Below, piece after piece: positions 18,161 to 29,095 of a stretch of 64,000 nucleotides of DNA (positions are counted from its first letter, which is position 1; every line of letters begins with the position of its first letter). The stretch is from Boseongicola sp. SB0665_bin_10. GTDB taxonomy: Bacteria > Pseudomonadota > Alphaproteobacteria > Rhodobacterales > Rhodobacteraceae. The notes beneath the pieces are model-generated. The model was not told where the DNA came from, did no database searches, and saw only the letters and a list, made by a program, of their open reading frames with translations. The position numbers were made by a program, and so were the translations under genes. Location: NCBI GenBank assembly GCA_009838075.1, contig VXSG01000087.1:62001-126000 (forward strand), given 5' to 3'.

Positions 18161-18421
18161 ATGACCCAGGTAGCAAAAGTCTTCAAGTCCGGAAACTCTC
18201 AGGCAGTCCGTCTGCCAAAGGAGTTTCGCTTTAGCGTTGGTGAAGTTGAAGTTTCGCGAGAGGGAGAAGCGATCATTCTTCGCCCACATCCGGAAGACAA
18301 TCGTGGTTGGAGTTCGCTAAGATCCGCTCTGAAGCGCGGTGTGAGCGACGACTTCATGAAAGAAGGGCGAGAGCAGCCTGCTGAAAAAGATCGAGCCGAT
18401 CTGGACAAGATCTTCAACTGA
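18161..18421 (+). CDS. vapB: Antitoxin, VapB/AbrB-type (SpoVT-AbrB swapped hairpin)
   Basis: An 86-residue antitoxin. The N-terminal MTQVAKVFKSGNSQAVRLPKEFRFSVGEVEVSREGEAIILRP is the standard AbrB/VapB swapped-hairpin DNA-binding domain (VFKSGNSQAVRLP is diagnostic). The charged C-terminal tail (EGREQPAEKDRADLDKIFN) is the usual toxin-binding part. The ATG at 18161 lies just after the palindrome; its stop overlaps the vapC start (TGATG-type overlap at 18421). It neutralises VapC and represses its own promoter in the known family. Confidence 0.93.
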   Translation: MTQVAKVFKSGNSQAVRLPKEFRFSVGEVEVSREGEAIILRPHPEDNRGWSSLRSALKRGVSDDFMKEGREQPAEKDRADLDKIFN

Positions 18422-18825
18422 TGCGGTTCTTGTTTGATACGAATGCTGTCATATCACTGCTCGGACAGAAGTCCGATGCTCTGATCGATCGCGTGCTGGA
18501 CTGCTCTGAGGGCGAGATCGGCATTCCCGCGATAGTATCGCACGAACTCTACTTTGGTGCTTACAAGAGCCAGAGAGTCTCATTTAATCTTGAGACGATC
18601 AGACTGCTCTTGAGAGACTTCGTTGTCCTGCCCTTCGACGAAGAGGACTCCCGCCAGGCCGGTGAGGTTGGGGCAAAGCTAAACGAAGCGGGGAGCCCGA
18701 TTGGTCCCTACGATTTGTTGATCGCCGGGCAGGCAAGAGCCCGTGATCTCATTCTCGTAAGCAACAACGTTCGAGAATTCGAACGTGTACCTGATCTTCG
18801 GCTGGAAGACTGGACAGTGTCGTGA
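18421..18825 (+). CDS. vapC: Ribonuclease toxin VapC, PIN domain
   Basis: A 134-residue PIN-domain endoribonuclease. The acidic metal-binding residues are seen in FLFDTNAVISLL (Asp6), ELYFGAYKS (Glu42), and GPYDLLIAGQARARDLILVSNN (Asp98), followed by the usual C-terminal VREFERVPDLRLEDW. All catalytic acidic positions are present, so the toxin looks active. Start overlaps the vapB stop. PIN toxins usually cut tRNA or rRNA. The locus sits beside IS and gene debris, typical of a mobile addiction module. Confidence 0.94.
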   Translation: MRFLFDTNAVISLLGQKSDALIDRVLDCSEGEIGIPAIVSHELYFGAYKSQRVSFNLETIRLLLRDFVVLPFDEEDSRQAGEVGAKLNEAGSPIGPYDLLIAGQARARDLILVSNNVREFERVPDLRLEDWTVS

Positions 18826-18914
18826 AGAAAGTGCCGTTCAAGGATTCCGCTAGGGCCGCTCGCCTCATTGGCCGTGAAAGCGTCGCAGGGCGCAGTGACA
18901 GAGCTTTCAAGAAC

Positions 18915-19300
18915 GGTTCTGTTGCACAAATTTACCGGAATTGCCGGGTGCGTGATCTGGCACCGCCTTTCCTCAAAGTCCTTGCTGGATGGCAATTTGT
19001 TCAAGTTCCGATCCATGCAGCGACATCAACTCGCTCATCATCTCTGGCCCGATCCCGAAGGCACGTTCGACAAGACGCACTTCGCCCCTGATGCCGGGTT
19101 GAAGCTGGAAGGCGCCGGCCTGCTTCTTCCGGAGTGCGCGCATGGCCTCGAAGCCCTCGTGGCTCAGGCCGTCTTCATTGACTTGAAGCCAAGGGTCGGC
19201 TTGATCAGGCGCTCGATCTTGCCATGGCCGGCCTCGACGACGCTCTTGAGGCGTTTCACCTGTCCATGGTCTGTTTCGGAGGGCGTTTGCCCTCCTTCTT
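18915..19300 (-). mobile_element. IS6-family transposase 3' remnant
   Basis: The sequence GGTTCTGTTGCAC at 18915-18927 matches the terminal repeat style of IS6/IS26-type elements (GGTTCTGTTGCAAA). Reading the minus strand inward gives AGHGKIERLIKPTLGFKSMKTA, a frameshift near 19165, then GFEAMRALRKKQAGAFQLQPGIRGEVRLVERAFGIGP, which is the C-terminal end of an IS6 transposase. The 5' part, including the catalytic Asp residues, and the other terminus are gone. The lost end coincides with the truncated 5' end of the neighbouring sulfatase gene, so the element probably caused that deletion. Confidence 0.7.
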
Positions 19301-19344
19301 CAGCTCCTCGTGGAGCGCCCGGGCGCCAATCTCCCGCCCGGACA

Positions 19345-20180
19345 GGCTGGATGCCTTCATGGATCAGACGAGCGAGGCCGAACAGACTTTCTTCAATTCG
19401 CAGTTCATGGGCAAGGTCACCATGATGGACAAATGGTTCGGAAGACCGCTCGACAAACTGGATGAGATGGCGCTGTGGGAAGACACGATGGTGATCTTCG
19501 CCACGGACCACGGCCACGACATGGGCGAGCGGCGCGCCTTCGGCAAGCAGCACCCGCATTTCGACAGCCATGCCAATGTCCCCCTGATGATCTGGAACCC
19601 GGCCAGCCCGGCCCCGCGCCGTGTCTCCGGCCTGACCCGGACGGTCGATCTGTTCGCGACGATCATCGAGGCCGCAGGGGCCAAGCTGACGACGGCCAAC
19701 CGCCATTCGCGATCGCTTCTGCCGATGGTGACTTCGGGCGCGCCATCGCCACGTGATGCCGTGCTCTATGGCATATTCGGCCAGGGAGTATGCGCCACCG
19801 ATGGCACCTGGACGATCCTGAAGTCGCCCGAGCCCGACATGCCGCTCTACCTCTGTTCCACCGCCATTTGCCGGCCGTTGATCGTCGATAGCCCGGTTGA
19901 CGGCCGCCTTTCCAAGCCTCCGAACAAGCCCGTCGACCAAGGATGCTTCGACCCGTCCGTCGAATTGCCCATGTGGCAGATCCCGATCACGGTCGACCCG
20001 CGCTCGGACGAGAGTTTCCAGTTCAACCGTTCTGAAGACCCGGGCCAGGAAGAGAACCTCTGGGAAAGCCATCCCGAACAGCGCGTACGCATGTTGGTCC
20101 TGGTTCGGGCGCTGCTGGATGGGGAAGGCTGCCCGCCAGCACAGTTGGCGCGCCTGGGGCTGGAATCCCTCGCGGCCTGA
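19345..20180 (+). pseudogene. Sulfatase, 5'-truncated (C-terminal part)
   Basis: About 278 codons of a type I sulfatase. FMGKVTMMDKWFGRPLDKLDEMALWEDTMVIFATDHGHDMGERRAFGKQHPHFDSHANVPLMIW is the typical second half of the alpha/beta core with metal-binding Asp-His, and TVDLFATIIEAAGA plus ENLWESHPEQRVRM are C-terminal features. The N-terminal third with the CxPSR formylglycine site is missing. The frame continues upstream into IS6 debris (from about 19224) without a credible start. The protein cannot be an active sulfatase. It converges with the formylglycine-generating enzyme gene (10 bp between stops). Confidence 0.8.
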
Positions 20181-20189
20181 ACGCTCACG

Positions 20190-21134
20190 CTACGACCAAA
20201 GGACGACGCGAAACCCGGTGTGCGTTGTCGTGCTGTCGGGCGAATTGCCCGTACGTGCGGCAATCCTGTAGCGATAGCAATAGCTCTTGTGACACAGGAA
20301 CGAGCCGCCCTTGGCAAGCTTGAATCCCTTCGTCTGGGCGCGCCGCGCCTTGGCCGCCCTCTTCTGCGAGCGGATCACGAAGGGCTCGGCGGTCCACTCC
20401 CAGACGTTGCCGACAAGATTGTAAAGCCCGTAGCCGTTGGCCGAGAAGCTCCTTGCCGGCGCGGTCTCGGCAAATCCGTCAGCACAGGTGTTCGTCTCGG
20501 GAAAGCGTCCCTGCCAGATGTTGCAGGGAAAGTGTCCGGTGTCATCCGGCTCCTCGTCGCCCCAGGGAAACCGGACGTCTCCCAGACCGCCCCGTGCCGC
20601 GTGCTCCCACTCGGCCTCAGTCGGAAGGCGTCCGCCAACCCACTTCGCGTATGCCCGCGCATCGTTCCACGAGACATGGACCACCGGGTGATCGGGCCTG
20701 TCTCGTGCAAGATCCCTGTCGGGACCGTGGATGTGCCGCCAGTCTGCCCCGTCCACGCGCCTCCACCACGTCACGTCGCGCACCGCCTGCGTGGGTCCGA
20801 CACTCTCGGGCACCTGCGCCCAGAACACGAACGACCAGCCAAAGCGCTCCGCTTCGGTGACAAAGCCGGTCGCGTCCACGAACGCCGCGAATTGCGCATT
20901 TGTCACGGCGGTTTCGCCAATGCGAAACGGCGCCACGCGCCTTGTTCGCGGAGGACCTTCGGCGTCATCCGAGATGACGGGATCGCGCGTCCCGACCAAC
21001 GCCGCATCGCCCGGAATCTCGATGACCGGCGGCGGCGTTGCGTTGCCAGTGGACAGGGCGCGGCCTGCCGTCGCAGCTCCGGGTCGAGCGGATGGGGGAC
21101 AGCATCCCGGTTTGGCTGGCATCGCCTCAGGCAT
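20190..21134 (-). CDS. Formylglycine-generating enzyme (SUMF1 family)
   Basis: A 314-residue FGE-sulfatase domain protein, which oxidises the sulfatase Cys to formylglycine. Markers are VTNAQFAAFVDATGFVTEAERFGWSFVF, HPVVHVSWNDARAYAKWVGGRLPTEAEWEHAARGG, GNVWEWTAEPF and the C-terminal pair of cysteines in GGSFLCHKSYCYRYR, the copper/redox cysteines of true FGEs. ATG at 21134 overlaps the SorC stop (ATGCCTGA); an internal ATG at 21122 is possible. Since the adjacent sulfatase is truncated, this enzyme must serve another sulfatase elsewhere or is on its way to loss. Confidence 0.9.
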   Translation of the reverse strand: MPEAMPAKPGCCPPSARPGAATAGRALSTGNATPPPVIEIPGDAALVGTRDPVISDDAEGPPRTRRVAPFRIGETAVTNAQFAAFVDATGFVTEAERFGWSFVFWAQVPESVGPTQAVRDVTWWRRVDGADWRHIHGPDRDLARDRPDHPVVHVSWNDARAYAKWVGGRLPTEAEWEHAARGGLGDVRFPWGDEEPDDTGHFPCNIWQGRFPETNTCADGFAETAPARSFSANGYGLYNLVGNVWEWTAEPFVIRSQKRAAKARRAQTKGFKLAKGGSFLCHKSYCYRYRIAARTGNSPDSTTTHTGFRVVLWS

Positions 21135-22107
21135 CCAGCAAGGCACGCGCCAGGGCGTGATCGGCGCAGAGATGTGTCACCAAACCGGCGTTCAACGCTG
21201 CGCGCGCAGCATCACCGCGGTCGACCCCACACTCCACCAGGAGCCGCTTCCGCGCCGATCTCTGGTCGTCGAGCGTGGCGGCAATCAGCCTGTCGTGCGG
21301 GGGCATCGCGATCTCCTGTCCGTCGGCCGCAATGTATCGACAACAAATGACGCCAACAGCGCCAGCCGCCCTTGTGGCCTGCAATTCCTCGGCGGTTGCG
21401 ATCCCCGCCGCCGCCAGGTGAGTGTCCGAGGCAACATTGCCGATCGATGACACGGCGAGATCCAGTGCCCGGAGACGCCTGGGCTGCGCCTTGATGGTGG
21501 GATCGCCCCGAATCGTCTCGGCAAGCGCTGGCGTCGAGATCAGCCCTGGCGCGTGCAACGTGTAGCAGGCGGCCGCCTCCAGCCTTCCCGAAATCGGGAT
21601 CGCGCGATTCTCCGGGGCTGGAACCCGCTCCGAGATCATTGAACCGATAAGCTGGCAGACTTCCACGCTGGCGGCCGGACTGCGCGGCATCGCGTTGGCA
21701 ACCGCCATGATTGTCTCGCCCCAGGCCTCGCCGATGGTGTCGCCCGTTTCGACCACGTCGAGGATTGCGGCAGCCGCCATTCGCGCAAGCTGTCCGAAAC
21801 TTTCGTCGCGCGACGCGCTTTCGCCAAACGCGGACGTCTGCGAGACATTGGCGTCCTCGACGCCAAACTTCTCCCGCAGGTCCCGCGCAAGGCTGGAGCC
21901 TGTTAGGACCTTGCCATCCACGCGAATGTCGACGATCCCGAGTTCCCGGCTTTCGCGCAGCATGTTCACGATGGTTGCGCGGCTCACCTTCATCCGCTTC
22001 GCGATTTCGCCCTGTGTCGTCCCTTCGCCGTAGTACAACAGCGCCACGTTCGACAGCTGCGCTTCCTTGTCGCCTGTTGTGCGAGCGGAGGATCCGGATC
22101 TGTTCAT
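21127..22107 (-). CDS. SorC/DeoR-type sugar-responsive transcriptional regulator
   Basis: A 326-residue SorC-family regulator. The N-terminal helix-turn-helix is LSNVALLYYGEGTTQGEIAKRMKVSRATIVNMLRESRELGIVDIRV; the C-terminal part is the sugar-binding domain with GDTIGEAWGETIMAVAN and VGVICCRYIAADGQEI, close to family patterns GxGxxGTxxxVA and DIxxxFFDxxG. The start at 22107 is 4 bp from the aldolase stop, so it is cotranscribed with the aldolase and the (broken) dehydrogenase. It probably responds to a sugar phosphate made by that pathway. Confidence 0.9.
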   Translation of the reverse strand: MNRSGSSARTTGDKEAQLSNVALLYYGEGTTQGEIAKRMKVSRATIVNMLRESRELGIVDIRVDGKVLTGSSLARDLREKFGVEDANVSQTSAFGESASRDESFGQLARMAAAAILDVVETGDTIGEAWGETIMAVANAMPRSPAASVEVCQLIGSMISERVPAPENRAIPISGRLEAAACYTLHAPGLISTPALAETIRGDPTIKAQPRRLRALDLAVSSIGNVASDTHLAAAGIATAEELQATRAAGAVGVICCRYIAADGQEIAMPPHDRLIAATLDDQRSARKRLLVECGVDRGDAARAALNAGLVTHLCADHALARALLDA

Positions 22108-22111
22108 GCTG

Positions 22112-22780
22112 TCAGGCGCTTACCTTCTTATGCCCCATCTGACCATAGTCCTGCCGGAACCAGGCATGGCATCGGTCGATTTCTTCCTGGCCAAGTTCCT
22201 CGACCGGTCCACGGAGCATTGCCAGATGCGTCGTCATTGCCGCTTCTTCGATGTACATCGCGACCGAGGTCGCCTCGGTCGCCGAAATTCCCATCGTGAA
22301 GACCCCGTGCGCCTTCACCAGCGCGACCATCCCGCCATCGGCCGCCTCCAGGATGGCCTCGCCCGTGTCCACCTCTCCCTGCGGCGCATAGCGCGAACAC
22401 GGCACGTCGCGGCCAAGGAAATGGGTGATCGGCGTGAGAACGGCCGGGATCCGCTCGCCCGGCGCGGCAAAGCTCCAGGCATATGGCGAATGTGCATGAC
22501 AGACGCCGCCCACATCCGGGCGGGGCCTGTAAAGACAAAGGTGGATGCCCGTGCCCACCGAGGGCTTCATCTTCGCGTCGATCACGTTGCCATCGAGATC
22601 GACGACAACCGTCCTGCCCGGTGCCAGCCTGGAGAATTTCACGCCTGACGGCTTGATCACCACGAGCCCGCTGTCCGGATCGCGACCGGAGACCTTGTCT
22701 CCGGATCCCGCGACCAACCTGTTCCTGGGCAACTCGCGGTTCTGCTCGCAAACTTCTTCCTTGAGCGCCGTCAGCATCAT
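22112..22780 (-). CDS. Class II aldolase/adducin family protein (fuculose/ribulose phosphate type)
   Basis: A 222-residue zinc aldolase or epimerase. NRLVAGSGDKVSGRDPDSGLVVIKPSGV is the phosphate-binding start, VCHAHSPYAWSFAAPG gives two of the zinc histidines, and LVKAHGVFTMGISATEATSVAMYIEEAA gives the third. The family includes L-fuculose-1-phosphate aldolase and L-ribulose-5-phosphate 4-epimerase. AAGGAGG precedes the ATG at 22780, which overlaps the stop of the upstream dehydrogenase pseudogene (ATGA); the next codon (22777) is also ATG. Since the promoter lies beyond that broken gene, expression may be reduced. Confidence 0.88.
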   Translation of the reverse strand: MMLTALKEEVCEQNRELPRNRLVAGSGDKVSGRDPDSGLVVIKPSGVKFSRLAPGRTVVVDLDGNVIDAKMKPSVGTGIHLCLYRPRPDVGGVCHAHSPYAWSFAAPGERIPAVLTPITHFLGRDVPCSRYAPQGEVDTGEAILEAADGGMVALVKAHGVFTMGISATEATSVAMYIEEAAMTTHLAMLRGPVEELGQEEIDRCHAWFRQDYGQMGHKKVSA

Positions 22781-23903
22781 GCCTCCTTCGAGTCTTCCGC
22801 CGGGATCCCGCCAGGGTAGATAACGATCTTGAGCGACTCTTCCGCCTCCACCAGCATCCGAAATGCCTCGGCGGAGTCCCATATGTCGGACCGATGCGAA
22901 ATCGCCTGTTCCGCCACGATCCGCCCGGCTTCCAGCTGACGCATGTAACCGTAGGGGATATATCGTTGACTGAAACGGAGGAACGCGGCATGTCCGGGAC
23001 AGCCGGAAGGGCGGGTTTCCCGCCGATCTTCGCAAAGGCTTTGTGCCTATGGCCCCGTGAACGACCGCCGCGTGGGCGGAAAGGCATGACGAGGCGTCCG
23101 GGATTGGCGCATCCGCACGGCGAGGGGCGTTCGGGTTGCCGACCTCATCGACCCGTGAAATCAGCCGGGGCTGAAACGCATCGCGTTTCAGTCAACGGTA
23201 TGATGCCCTAACTGTAGGTATCGGTATGGTCACAGGAATGGCGCGAAGTGACGCTGACCTGATCAAGATAGGCGCGATTTCCGTCACGCACCCAGTCAGT
23301 CTCCGGTGGCAGCGCCTGTTCCCGCGCGGAGGGAAACGGCGCGATCACGATCACCGTGTCGGCGAGCCGTCCGCTGTAAATTTTCCGCATCATCTCGACT
23401 GCGTCCGTGGTCCTGGGATTGTTGGTATGCGTCGCGCCAAACTCACGCGCCCGCGCCAGCCGCCAGTCCGAGAAGTCCAGTGCCACGACCTTGCCCGCCC
23501 CTAACAACGGCACCAGATGAACAAGGCCCTGCCCCATGAACCCGGCACCGACGACGGCCACCGTGTCGCCCGGCTGGATGTGACAAACCCTCAGCCCGGA
23601 CAACACGCAGGACCAGGGCTCTATGGTCACCGCAGCCTCGGTCGAGATGCTGTCAGGCAGCACATGCGCATCCATTGCCAGGTGCCGCGCCGTGACGCGG
23701 TAGTAGTTGCAGACCCCGCCAGGATCGAGCTTCATTTTGGCGGTAGAACGGATCGCGCGTGGGATGCCCACGACGCGAAAGGTGGAAGTTGGTGCGGTCC
23801 ACGTGGCGATTGACGTACACCCTGTCGCCGATCTTGAGTTCGGCAACACCTGCACCCAGCGCGACCACCTCGCCCACGGGTTCGTGGCCAAGCACCTTCG
23901 GCT
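22777..23903 (-). pseudogene. Zinc-dependent alcohol/polyol dehydrogenase, broken
   Basis: Fragments of one medium-chain dehydrogenase on the minus strand. KVLGHEPVGEVVALGAGVAELKIGDRVYV (about 23900-23810) is the GroES part; a frameshift near 23750 leads to KLDPGGVCNYYRVTARHLAMDAHVLPDSIS and the Rossmann segment VAVVGAGFMGQGLVHLVPLLGAGKVVALD; the inverted-repeat element at 22954-23208 then splits the gene after HSCDHTDTY; the C-terminus resumes as YMRQLEAGRIVAEQAISHRSD...YPGGIPAEDSKEA. The N-terminus with the catalytic Cys is also lost at the junction near 23903 with a transketolase fragment. It resembles sorbitol/xylitol dehydrogenases and would have belonged to the aldolase operon. Confidence 0.85.
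22946..23216. repeat. Non-autonomous inverted-repeat element, copy 2, inside the dehydrogenase
   Basis: The element covers 22954-23208 (255 bp) and is inverted relative to copy 1 at 8862-9111. Its ends are GGGGATATATCGTTGACTG on the left and CAGTCAACGGTATGATGCCC on the right, giving terminal repeats of about 24 bp whose inner 14 bases (CGTTGACTGAAACG) are perfect. It is flanked by TAACCGTA (22946-22953) and TAACTGTA (23209-23216), an 8-bp duplication with one mismatch. Removing the element and one duplication restores the dehydrogenase reading frame across the site. No transposase is encoded. Confidence 0.87.
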
Positions 23904-24364
23904 GCGAAGGCGCCGACGTTCTCGTCGTCACGTCCGGCATCTGCACGGAAGAGGCCATGCGGGCTCGCGCCGCGTTCGCCAAGGCAGGCCTCTCGATCCG
24001 GCACCTGCACTTGCACACCGTCAAGCCCTTTGACGCCGAGGCTCTCCTGAATCACGTCAACAACGTGACGCGCGGAGTGGTCACGCTTGAGAACCACGTG
24101 ACCGAAGGCGGCATCGGCTCGCTTGTGGCGGAAGTGATGGCAGACGCCGGCGTGGGCAAGCGGCTCATGCGCCTGGGCTTGAGAGACACCGACGCGCACG
24201 GCGGATCTCGCCCTTATCTCATGTGGTACTATGGCCTTGACGCACTGGCCCTCGTCAAAGGCATTGAGAGCGTGCTGGGAGTGGAGTTCGACATAACCGA
24301 GGACGACCTCGACGCGGCCCGCGTGGATGACGTGCACTCGCTCGTCAACGCAGAGGCACTGTGA
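23904..24364 (+). pseudogene. Transketolase C-terminal fragment
   Basis: About 150 codons of the C-terminal subunit/domain of a transketolase-type enzyme. GADVLVVTSGICTEEAMRARAAFAKAGLSIRHLHLHTVKPFD and VVTLENHVTEGGIGSLVAEVMADAG are typical of that domain. The thiamine-binding parts and any start codon are missing. The fragment begins exactly where the dehydrogenase remnant, running the other way, ends (about 23903), so both were cut by one rearrangement. It is followed by clpB in convergent orientation. Confidence 0.8.
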
Positions 24365-24409
24365 CAGGTGCGAACAGGCCCGGGAACCGTCACGCACCAC
24401 GCAATGCCC

Positions 24410-24432
24410 GCCGGACCGAGACCAGGTCCGGC
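24410..24432 (-). terminator. Stem-loop downstream of clpB
   Basis: GCCGGACC at 24410-24417 and GGTCCGGC at 24425-24432 form a perfect 8-bp stem with a 7-nt loop, 18 bp beyond the clpB stop. There is no clear T-run on either strand, so termination is likely but would depend on more than the hairpin. It could serve both convergent units. Confidence 0.5.
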
Positions 24433-24449
24433 GTCACCAAAGCCATGCC

Positions 24450-27065
<2,616 letters not shown>

Positions 27066-27134
27066 TGGCCTTCTCCTTTGCAAGCGCCCGCTTGTCCGCA
27101 CCCTCTTCCAGGCATGCATCCATGGGCCTTGCAT

Positions 27135-27166
27135 CCTATATGGGCAGCGGCCCACAGTGGCGCAAG
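27135..27166 (-). promoter_or_regulatory. Candidate RpoH (sigma-32) promoter of clpB
   Basis: On the minus strand CTTGCG (27161-27166) and CCCATATAGG (27135-27144) are separated by 16 bp. This fits the alphaproteobacterial heat-shock pattern CTTG-N16-18-CCCAT/TAT, and lies about 70 bp before the clpB start. Assignment is by pattern only. Confidence 0.5.
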
Positions 27167-27388
27167 GGGCCGGGCAAGGACACCGACCCCGGACACGGCC
27201 GCGCGGCGAGGCCACGCCTCGATGGCGTCCCTGCTTCCTGCTGCATGCTGCGCCTGTTCCGGCACGATGCCCGTTCGCGCCGCTGGTCCCGGCTCGTGCC
27301 CGGAGCGGCGAAGGCCCAATTAGGCATTGCACAAGAAGCGAATATCCGCCCTACTTCGAAACAGGATAGCAAGGAGTTCCTGCCGCAC

Positions 27389-28168
27389 GTGCCAGACACA
27401 AGCACACCCGTGATCGAAGTCAGCGACTTGCACAAGAGCTTCGGCACGCTCGAAGTCCTGCGCGGCGTTTCGATGGCCGCGCCAAAGGGCCATGTCGTTT
27501 CGCTGATCGGCTCTTCGGGATCGGGCAAGTCCACGCTTCTTCGCTGCATCAACCTGCTGGAGGACAGCCAGCAAGGCCGGATCATCTTTGAAGGCGAGCC
27601 GATCTCCTGGCGCGGCGAAGGCGCGAGCCGCAGGCCGGCGGACCGGGTTCAGGTCACGCGCATCCGCACGAACCTGTCAATGGTGTTCCAGCAGTTCAAT
27701 CTCTGGGCGCATCTCACGATCCTCCAGAACGTGATGAAGGCGCCCGTAACCGTGCTCAGGCGGAACCGTGCCGACGTGGAAGACGCGGCGCGGCGCTATC
27801 TCGAGCGGGTCGGCATCGGCGACAAGTGCGACGCCTACCCGGCACAGCTTTCGGGCGGACAGCAGCAAAGGGCCGCGATAGCGCGCGCGCTCTGCATGGA
27901 GCCCAGGGCGCTTCTCTTTGACGAACCGACATCGGCGCTCGATCCTGAACTCGAGCAGGAAGTCGTGAAAGTCATAAAGTCGCTCGCCGAGGAGGGCCGG
28001 ACCATGCTGCTTGTCACTCACGACATGGCGATGGCGCGCGACGTCTCCGACCACGTCCTGTTCCTGCATGAAGGCCGCATCGAGGAGGAAGGATCGCCCG
28101 ATGCCCTTTTCGACGCGCCAAGGACCGAACGATTGCGGCAGTTCCTGAGTCACGTCCGGGCAGCCTGA
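27389..28168 (+). CDS. Polar amino-acid ABC transporter ATP-binding protein (HisP type)
   Basis: A 259-residue ABC ATPase: Walker A GSSGSGKSTLLRC, Q-loop VFQQFNLWAHLTILQNVM, signature LSGGQQQRAAIARAL, Walker B ALLFDEPTSALDPE and switch His in LLVTHDMAMARDV. These are the marks of the histidine/arginine/glutamine importer class. The chosen GTG at 27389 has AAGGAG 12 bp upstream and gives the family's N-terminus (IEVSDLHKSFGTLEVLRGVS); the open frame extends far upstream to the clpB region without support. First gene of a four-gene importer. Confidence 0.92.
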   Translation: MPDTSTPVIEVSDLHKSFGTLEVLRGVSMAAPKGHVVSLIGSSGSGKSTLLRCINLLEDSQQGRIIFEGEPISWRGEGASRRPADRVQVTRIRTNLSMVFQQFNLWAHLTILQNVMKAPVTVLRRNRADVEDAARRYLERVGIGDKCDAYPAQLSGGQQQRAAIARALCMEPRALLFDEPTSALDPELEQEVVKVIKSLAEEGRTMLLVTHDMAMARDVSDHVLFLHEGRIEEEGSPDALFDAPRTERLRQFLSHVRAA

Positions 28169-28212
28169 CGACAACACGGCAAGGAAACCAACATTTCAAA
28201 GGGAGACCCCAC

Positions 28213-28935
28213 ATGAAGAAACTCATCCTGACCTTCGCGGCGCTCGCACTCGGTGCGGGACTTGCTCACGCAGGCAGCCATTCCGTCATCCGCATGGGCA
28301 CCGAGGGCGCCTATCCTCCCTGGAACTTTCTCAACGATGCCGGTGAAGTGGACGGCTTCGAGCGCGAACTGGGCGACGAGCTTTGCAGGCGCGCGGAGCT
28401 CACCTGCGAATGGGTGACCAACGACTGGGATTCGATCATCCCCAACCTCGTCTCGGGGAACTACGACACGATCATCGCCGGCATGTCGATCACCGCCGAG
28501 CGCGACCAGGTCATCGACTTCACCCAGAACTACAGCCAGCCGGATCCGTCCGCGTATCTCGCAATGTCCGACGACATCGACGTGGAAGGCGCCGTTCTTG
28601 CAGCGCAGACCAACACGATCCAGGCCGCCTTCATCGCCGAGATGGGGTGGACGCTCGTCGAGTTCGCCACGCCCGAAGAGACCATCGCGGCCGTCAAGGG
28701 CGGCGAGGCTGACGCGGTCCTGGCCGACAAGTCGTACCTCACGCCGATCGAGGCGGAGGACGCTGACCTCGTCTTCCTGGCAAGAAGCGAGCTCATCGGC
28801 GGCGGCGTCGGCATGGGCATCCGGGAAAGCGACACCGAACTCAAGGAAAAGTTCAACATGGCCATCCAGTCCATGAAGGACGACGGATCGCTGAACGCGC
28901 TGATCGAGAAATGGGAAATCGGAGAACCGTTCTGA
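28213..28935 (+). CDS. Polar amino-acid ABC transporter substrate-binding protein
   Basis: A 240-residue periplasmic binding protein of family 3. Signal peptide MKKLILTFAALALGAGLAHAGS with cleavage near residue 20. The mature part begins VIRMGTEGAYPPWNFLNDAGEVDGFERELGDELCRRA and includes NLVSGNYDTIIAGMSITAERDQVIDFTQNY, both signatures of the amino-acid binding family. GGAG precedes the ATG. It lies 44 bp after the ATPase gene and is followed by a stem-loop before the permease genes. Confidence 0.95.
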   Translation: MKKLILTFAALALGAGLAHAGSHSVIRMGTEGAYPPWNFLNDAGEVDGFERELGDELCRRAELTCEWVTNDWDSIIPNLVSGNYDTIIAGMSITAERDQVIDFTQNYSQPDPSAYLAMSDDIDVEGAVLAAQTNTIQAAFIAEMGWTLVEFATPEETIAAVKGGEADAVLADKSYLTPIEAEDADLVFLARSELIGGGVGMGIRESDTELKEKFNMAIQSMKDDGSLNALIEKWEIGEPF

Positions 28936-28985
28936 TTCGCAAGCCTCGCTGCATGCCTCGCAACGGAACTGCCGGGGCGTGCAAG

Positions 28986-29019
28986 CCTGATCCGGCCGGG
29001 CGCGCCAGGCCGGTTCAGG
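28986..29019 (+). other. Stem-loop after the amino-acid binding-protein gene
   Basis: CCTGATCCGGCC (28986-28997) and GGCCGGTTCAGG (29008-29019) pair over 12 bp with one mismatch around a 10-nt loop. No T-run follows. Its place between the binding protein and the permeases suggests mRNA 3'-end protection that raises binding-protein yield. Confidence 0.6.
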
Positions 29020-29095
29020 CGCGGGTGCGTTAGCGGGAGACGGGTCGATTTTCGAGTTCTGCGCCGATCCGACGACGCTCGACACCGCAAGGTGG

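Noticed and set aside
22894-23211. Short frame inside the inverted-repeat element
   Set aside because: Shared with copy 1, but conservation is equally strong outside codon logic and the frame starts outside the element; not called as a gene.
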